Assembly: GCA_002293045.1 (NCBI GenBank)
Contig: DBCM01000062.1
Coordinates: forward strand, 1-9,167
Direction of reading: 5' to 3'
DNA: 9,167 nucleotides
DNA from: Flavobacteriales bacterium UBA958
GTDB taxonomy: Bacteria; Bacteroidota; Bacteroidia; Flavobacteriales_D; Crocinitomicaceae
Shown one piece after another: positions 5,431-9,167 of the stretch. Below the pieces are notes generated by a model. It did no database searches, was not told the DNA's origin, and saw only the letters and a list, made by a program, of their open reading frames with translations. The position numbers and the translations under genes were made by a program. Positions within the stretch are counted from its first letter, which is position 1; the number at the start of each line of letters is the position of its first letter.

Positions 5431-8400
5431 TTACTTGATCAAGTTCACATGCCCCTTAAATTCTTTATCCTCTTGTGTTTGCAACACTTGAAAATTAAGA
5501 ACCCAGGTGTAGGTGCCAGACTGGCAATTGGTATGGTTTGGTCCATAATCACCACCCCAACCGGTATACGGATCTCTGGATTCAAATACAAGTTCACCCC
5601 ATCGGTTAAAAATCCTCAGCAAATACGTGCCCGGTTTAAATCCTTGAGAAATGATTGGAAGGAATACTTGATTCTTTTCGTCGTCGTTAGGGGTAAAGGT
5701 ATTCGGTACATAATAAATCAGGTTTTCCTCTACGTGAATGCTCACATAGGCCGTATCACTGCACCCGACCTCATTCATTGCCGTCATAGCAACCACGTAA
5801 TCCGCCGCCTCTGACGGGAACAAATGAATGGGTTCAAATCCATAGCCATACGACCCGTCTCCAAAGTTCCATTCGTATGAAGATGCATTTTCTGAATTGT
5901 TCATAAACTCCACTAAAGGGTTCAAGGTTGTTACCCATGTAGGATCTGCACCGATGACCGCCACCGGACTGTCATACACGCACATGACATCGAGGTAGGT
6001 CTCAGTCGTGGTACATCCTTGTGGATTGGTTACGCTCAAACTCACATCATAACAACCGTTCGTTGTATACTGATAACCCACTTGGCCCACTTGCTGGGTG
6101 GTGGCACCGTTTCCAAAGGTCCATTGGTAATTCCATGAAGCATTATATACATCTGCCGTAAATACCACATCCAACAGTCCGCAACCAATCGAATCCGAAT
6201 AACTGAATCCAGGATTTGGACTTGGCGATATACTTACCGGCTGCATGGTGCTATCCGAACAACCTGTATATGGATCCGTAGCCACTAAGGTCACATTATA
6301 CGTACCCACTGCTGGAAATTGATGCGATGGATTGGACAAGTAACTGTTGGTGCCGTCTCCAAAATTCCATAAATAATCGTAAGCTCCTACCGAGGTATTT
6401 TGGAACGCAATGGGCGTTAAATCGCAATACGGTGGATTCAACGGATTGAACGCTACAGTAGGCCAAGGATTCACCACCACGTTAACCACCCCATTTCCAG
6501 CACACCCATGAGCTATCGTCGTAGCAGTTATGTTATACTGCACCGTTTGAGGCGCATTGGTGATTTGAACCAAATTATCGTTTATTGTACTCGTATTTTG
6601 AATAGGATTCGAGGTCTCGTTAATCACCAACGGATTCGGTGTCGCAAACCACGTAAAGGTACTGGGTAAATCGGCACTTAAAGCATGGGCAACATTATCA
6701 TCTGCACAAATCGCAATGTTTACTGTATCCACCGTTGGGGCAGGATTCACGGTCACGGTAAAAGAAGTGGGTTGACCTGGACATTGGACGTTGCCGTTGA
6801 TGAATATCGGAGTAACGGTCACGGTAGATTGAATCGGAGCTAGGGTTGGATTATTTCCAACAAAAACAGGGATGTTTCCGGTACCTGTTGATCCAAGTCC
6901 TACCGCAGCATTGGAATTCACCCAATTAAACGTAGTTCCACCGATGGGACCTAATATCGGAACCACCGCAGAACTTGTTCCTTCGCAAAGAATAAGGTTG
7001 TTTAACGGAAATACTGATGGTTCTGGATTTACTACGATTTGGAAGGTGTCCTTGGCTCCAGGACAGCTTACCCCATTGAAGGTAAATAACGGAGAAACCA
7101 CCACCGTAGAGTTTACAGGAGCAAAGCCCGGATTATTGGCTACAAACGCGTTCAATGAGTCGATACCGCCTGCAGGTAAACCGACGTTCGCACCGGCCGT
7201 ATTCCATGTATATACCGTTCCAGGGGCACTTCCACTGAATAACACTTGAGGATTCCATTGAGTATGACAAACATTTAAATCTGGATTGGGATTAACCGAT
7301 GGAATTGGATTTACGAATACCGTAATTGGGATCACGGGGCTGCTGCAACCATTGGCAACCGAAGTACCAATAACATGATACGTAACCTCTTCCACAGCAC
7401 CGGTTGGATTGACTAACTGATCATTGATGATGGCAGACGTTGTGATGTTCGTAGTTTCATTCAATACATTTACGTTCGGATCCGCATACCAATTGAAGGT
7501 TACGTTGGTATTGGCAACTAAATTTAAATTCACGTTTGCATTACTACAAATCGTTACCGTATCTTGATTTAACAAGGCCAATGGCGGTTTTACAATGACC
7601 GTAATCGTTTGCGATGGCCCCTGACAATTCCCTTGAATCGAGGTTGGCGTTACTGAATAGACCACCAACTGGTTTTGATTCGAATTATTAACCAACACAT
7701 CGTTAATCACCGCACCACTGTTCGTAATCAAGGACTCCCCACTTACATTTGGGTTGTTCACCGTACAGAACCATGAAAAATTAGAAGGAATATTTGCAGC
7801 CAAGATGGCATTCACCCCTGCCCCACTGCATATCTCCAAATTCTGTGGAATATTCAGCAAAACATCCGGCTGCACTTGCACGACCACAAAAGAATCCGGA
7901 CCAATACATCCCGCTAGCGTAGTTGGTGTAATCGTGTAGGTAACATTTTGAGGTACAGCGCTGGTATTGGTGAGGGAGTCATTGATCAAAGTACTGGTCT
8001 GAACCGTGGTTAATTCTCCATTCACATTCGGATTTTGTGTAGCAAACCACGTAATGTTCGCAGGGATATTTGTAGTAATGTTAACTCCCGTAAACTGATT
8101 ATTACAAATTACGGTGTCGTTTAAGGCATTGACGTAAGGCGTTGGATTCACCGTAATGCTATATGTAGCTGCCGGTCCGTTACAACTTTGACCTTGGAAG
8201 GTAAAGATTGGCGTAATGTTGACATTTCCTGAAATAGCACTGGTTCCCGGATTGGTCGCATTAAAGGCATTTACCGTATTACTTCCACTCGCTACTAATC
8301 CAATGGCAGTATTTGAATTTGTCCAGTTGTATGATGTTCCAGAACCATTGATAGGCGTCGCATTCACAGCCGTTTGATGGCAATAACTTTGATTGTTTAT

Positions 8401-9167
8401 TGGCGCTACGGAAGGTATTGGTAACACGTAATAGGTAAAGGTTTGATTCGGTCCTGAACATGAAATCCCTTGGGTAAAGATTGGCGTAATGGTCACTTGG
8501 GAAGAAACTACGGCATTGGTGGCATTTTGGCCGATAAACGCGGGAATCGAATTCGTTCCATTCGCCCCAATTCCAATAGCTGTATTTAGTGCCGTCCATT
8601 GATACGAGGTTCCCGTTCCTGTGAAATTCAATAATTGCGTATTCGCTCCGGCGCAAACATACTGCGAACCCGGATTCGTAACACTCGGCGTTGGATTTAT
8701 CTGATAGGTGTAGCTTTGTGGGGAACCCGGACAAGAAACCGCATTTTGAATAAATGTTGGAGTAATTGTCACTTGAGCGAAAATGGCTGCATTCCCATTA
8801 TTCACGGCATTAAACGCTGCAATATTCCCTGCCCCTGTTCCAGGAATACCAATGGAAGGAATGCTGTTAGTCCAATTGTAAGTAGTATTCGCTACGGAAC
8901 CATTGAAGGTCACCGCTGTGGTAGGCAATCCATTACAAACTACCTGGTTCGCAGGGGCAAGCACATCAGGAGTAGGACTTACAAAAATCGTAAATGTGGT
9001 ATTGTTCCCCGGGCACGTCACGCCATTGGCCGTAAAGTTTGGAGTAACCGTAATCAATGCGTTGACAGATTGCGTACTTTGGTTAATCGCCTGAAAGGAA
9101 GCTAGTGATAAACCGGTACCCGAAGGTACCAAACCAATGGTGGTGTTGTTGTTACTCCAATTATAAC
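5431..9167 (-). CDS. Giant PKD-repeat surface protein with T9SS type B sorting domain (5' partial)
   Basis: This is a multidomain exported protein, probably an adhesin or extracellular scaffold, of which 1244 C-terminal residues are visible. The frame stays open to the right edge (YNWSNNNTTIGLVPSG), so the true start is outside the window and the TTG at 9130-9132 is not a start. From the N-terminal side it has one partial and nine complete PKD-like/Ig-like repeats of ~92 residues (6460-9167), each with about two Cys. Three classical PKD domains follow (5728-6459), marked by WNFGDG, WTFGNG and WNFGDG. The end is a CHU_C/gliding-motility-associated domain (5434-5727: VPNTFTPNDD, LRIFNRWGELVFES, GTYTWVLNF, GHVNLIK), the T9SS type B signal that directs outer-membrane translocation and surface attachment. 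No catalytic motif is seen. It is separated from the next gene by 535 bp of non-coding DNA. The domain calls are secure; the ligand is unknown. Confidence 0.93.
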   Translation of the reverse strand, partial: YNWSNNNTTIGLVPSGTGLSLASFQAINQSTQSVNALITVTPNFTANGVTCPGNNTTFTIFVSPTPDVLAPANQVVCNGLPTTAVTFNGSVANTTYNWTNSIPSIGIPGTGAGNIAAFNAVNNGNAAIFAQVTITPTFIQNAVSCPGSPQSYTYQINPTPSVTNPGSQYVCAGANTQLLNFTGTGTSYQWTALNTAIGIGANGTNSIPAFIGQNATNAVVSSQVTITPIFTQGISCSGPNQTFTYYVLPIPSVAPINNQSYCHQTAVNATPINGSGTSYNWTNSNTAIGLVASGSNTVNAFNATNPGTSAISGNVNITPIFTFQGQSCNGPAATYSITVNPTPYVNALNDTVICNNQFTGVNITTNIPANITWFATQNPNVNGELTTVQTSTLINDSLTNTSAVPQNVTYTITPTTLAGCIGPDSFVVVQVQPDVLLNIPQNLEICSGAGVNAILAANIPSNFSWFCTVNNPNVSGESLITNSGAVINDVLVNNSNQNQLVVYSVTPTSIQGNCQGPSQTITVIVKPPLALLNQDTVTICSNANVNLNLVANTNVTFNWYADPNVNVLNETTNITTSAIINDQLVNPTGAVEEVTYHVIGTSVANGCSSPVIPITVFVNPIPSVNPNPDLNVCHTQWNPQVLFSGSAPGTVYTWNTAGANVGLPAGGIDSLNAFVANNPGFAPVNSTVVVSPLFTFNGVSCPGAKDTFQIVVNPEPSVFPLNNLILCEGTSSAVVPILGPIGGTTFNWVNSNAAVGLGSTGTGNIPVFVGNNPTLAPIQSTVTVTPIFINGNVQCPGQPTSFTVTVNPAPTVDTVNIAICADDNVAHALSADLPSTFTWFATPNPLVINETSNPIQNTSTINDNLVQITNAPQTVQYNITATTIAHGCAGNGVVNVVVNPWPTVAFNPLNPPYCDLTPIAFQNTSVGAYDYLWNFGDGTNSYLSNPSHQFPAVGTYNVTLVATDPYTGCSDSTMQPVSISPSPNPGFSYSDSIGCGLLDVVFTADVYNASWNYQWTFGNGATTQQVGQVGYQYTTNGCYDVSLSVTNPQGCTTTETYLDVMCVYDSPVAVIGADPTWVTTLNPLVEFMNNSENASSYEWNFGDGSYGYGFEPIHLFPSEAADYVVAMTAMNEVGCSDTAYVSIHVEENLIYYVPNTFTPNDDEKNQVFLPIISQGFKPGTYLLRIFNRWGELVFESRDPYTGWGGDYGPNHTNCQSGTYTWVLNFQVLQTQEDKEFKGHVNLIK
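6460..9167 (-). repeat. Ten tandem ~92-residue PKD-like repeats of two subtypes
   Basis: Subtype a has YNWTNSN..IG, a Gly-rich turn, AFNA.N, VTITPIF, SCPG and ends VNPTP. Subtype b has WFATxNPNV, E, a strand with INDxLVN, V.YxITPT and GC.GP. The order from the N-terminal side is a, a, a, a (first one partial), b, b, b, a, a, b. Each unit starts with an aromatic or Val-Cys pair near residue 10 and has a second Cys near residue 75-80. Unit lengths run from about 90 to 96 residues. Confidence 0.85.

Noticed and set aside
5356..5814. 152-residue plus-strand frame
   Set aside because: It lies opposite the conserved T9SS type B domain and repeat fragment B; its product shows no family features.
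9130..9132. TTG as the start of the large PKD protein
   Set aside because: The same frame continues without a stop to the window edge and encodes the expected first half of a repeat (YNWSNNNTTIGL), so the gene is simply cut by the window.

Overview
The window comes from a member of the Bacteroidota, most likely a Flavobacteriia-like lineage. Two proteins carry Por/type IX secretion (T9SS) sorting domains, one type A and one type B (gliding-motility-associated). There is also a FISUMP/Fib_succ_major protein, and the one readable promoter element has the Bacteroidota -7 form (TAnnTTTG) with no Shine-Dalgarno sequences nearby. All four supported genes are on the minus strand, so transcription runs from high to low coordinates.

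Right part (5431-9167): the 3' portion of a very large secreted protein, open at the right edge of the window. It holds about ten ~92-residue PKD-like/Ig-like repeats of two alternating subtypes, three classical PKD domains and a T9SS type B C-terminal signal. A 535-bp non-coding stretch (4896-5430) follows. It contains two fragments of a dispersed repeat family in opposite orientation, two small palindromes, a possible gene relic and a 10-bp-phased direct repeat in front of the next gene.

Middle (3546-4895): an AT-rich gene for a kelch/propeller-type exported protein with one membrane helix and a cytoplasmic domain that may be winged-helix-like, suggesting a membrane signalling protein. After 51 bp comes a small T9SS type A protein (2964-3494), which uses a TTG start and has a -7 box just upstream. 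It is followed, with a 1-bp gap, by a 960-residue collagen-like fibre protein (80-2962) that ends in a FISUMP domain. The last two genes are almost certainly co-translated and probably form a cell-surface structure.

The most interesting signal is at the far left. The last ~55 codons of the collagen/FISUMP gene look like the variable region of a diversity-generating retroelement (DGR): surface-type positions are nearly all NNC codons (nine of nine Tyr are TAC), and a stem-loop lies directly behind the stop codon. The template repeat and reverse transcriptase, if present, would lie outside the window to the left, so this remains an inference.
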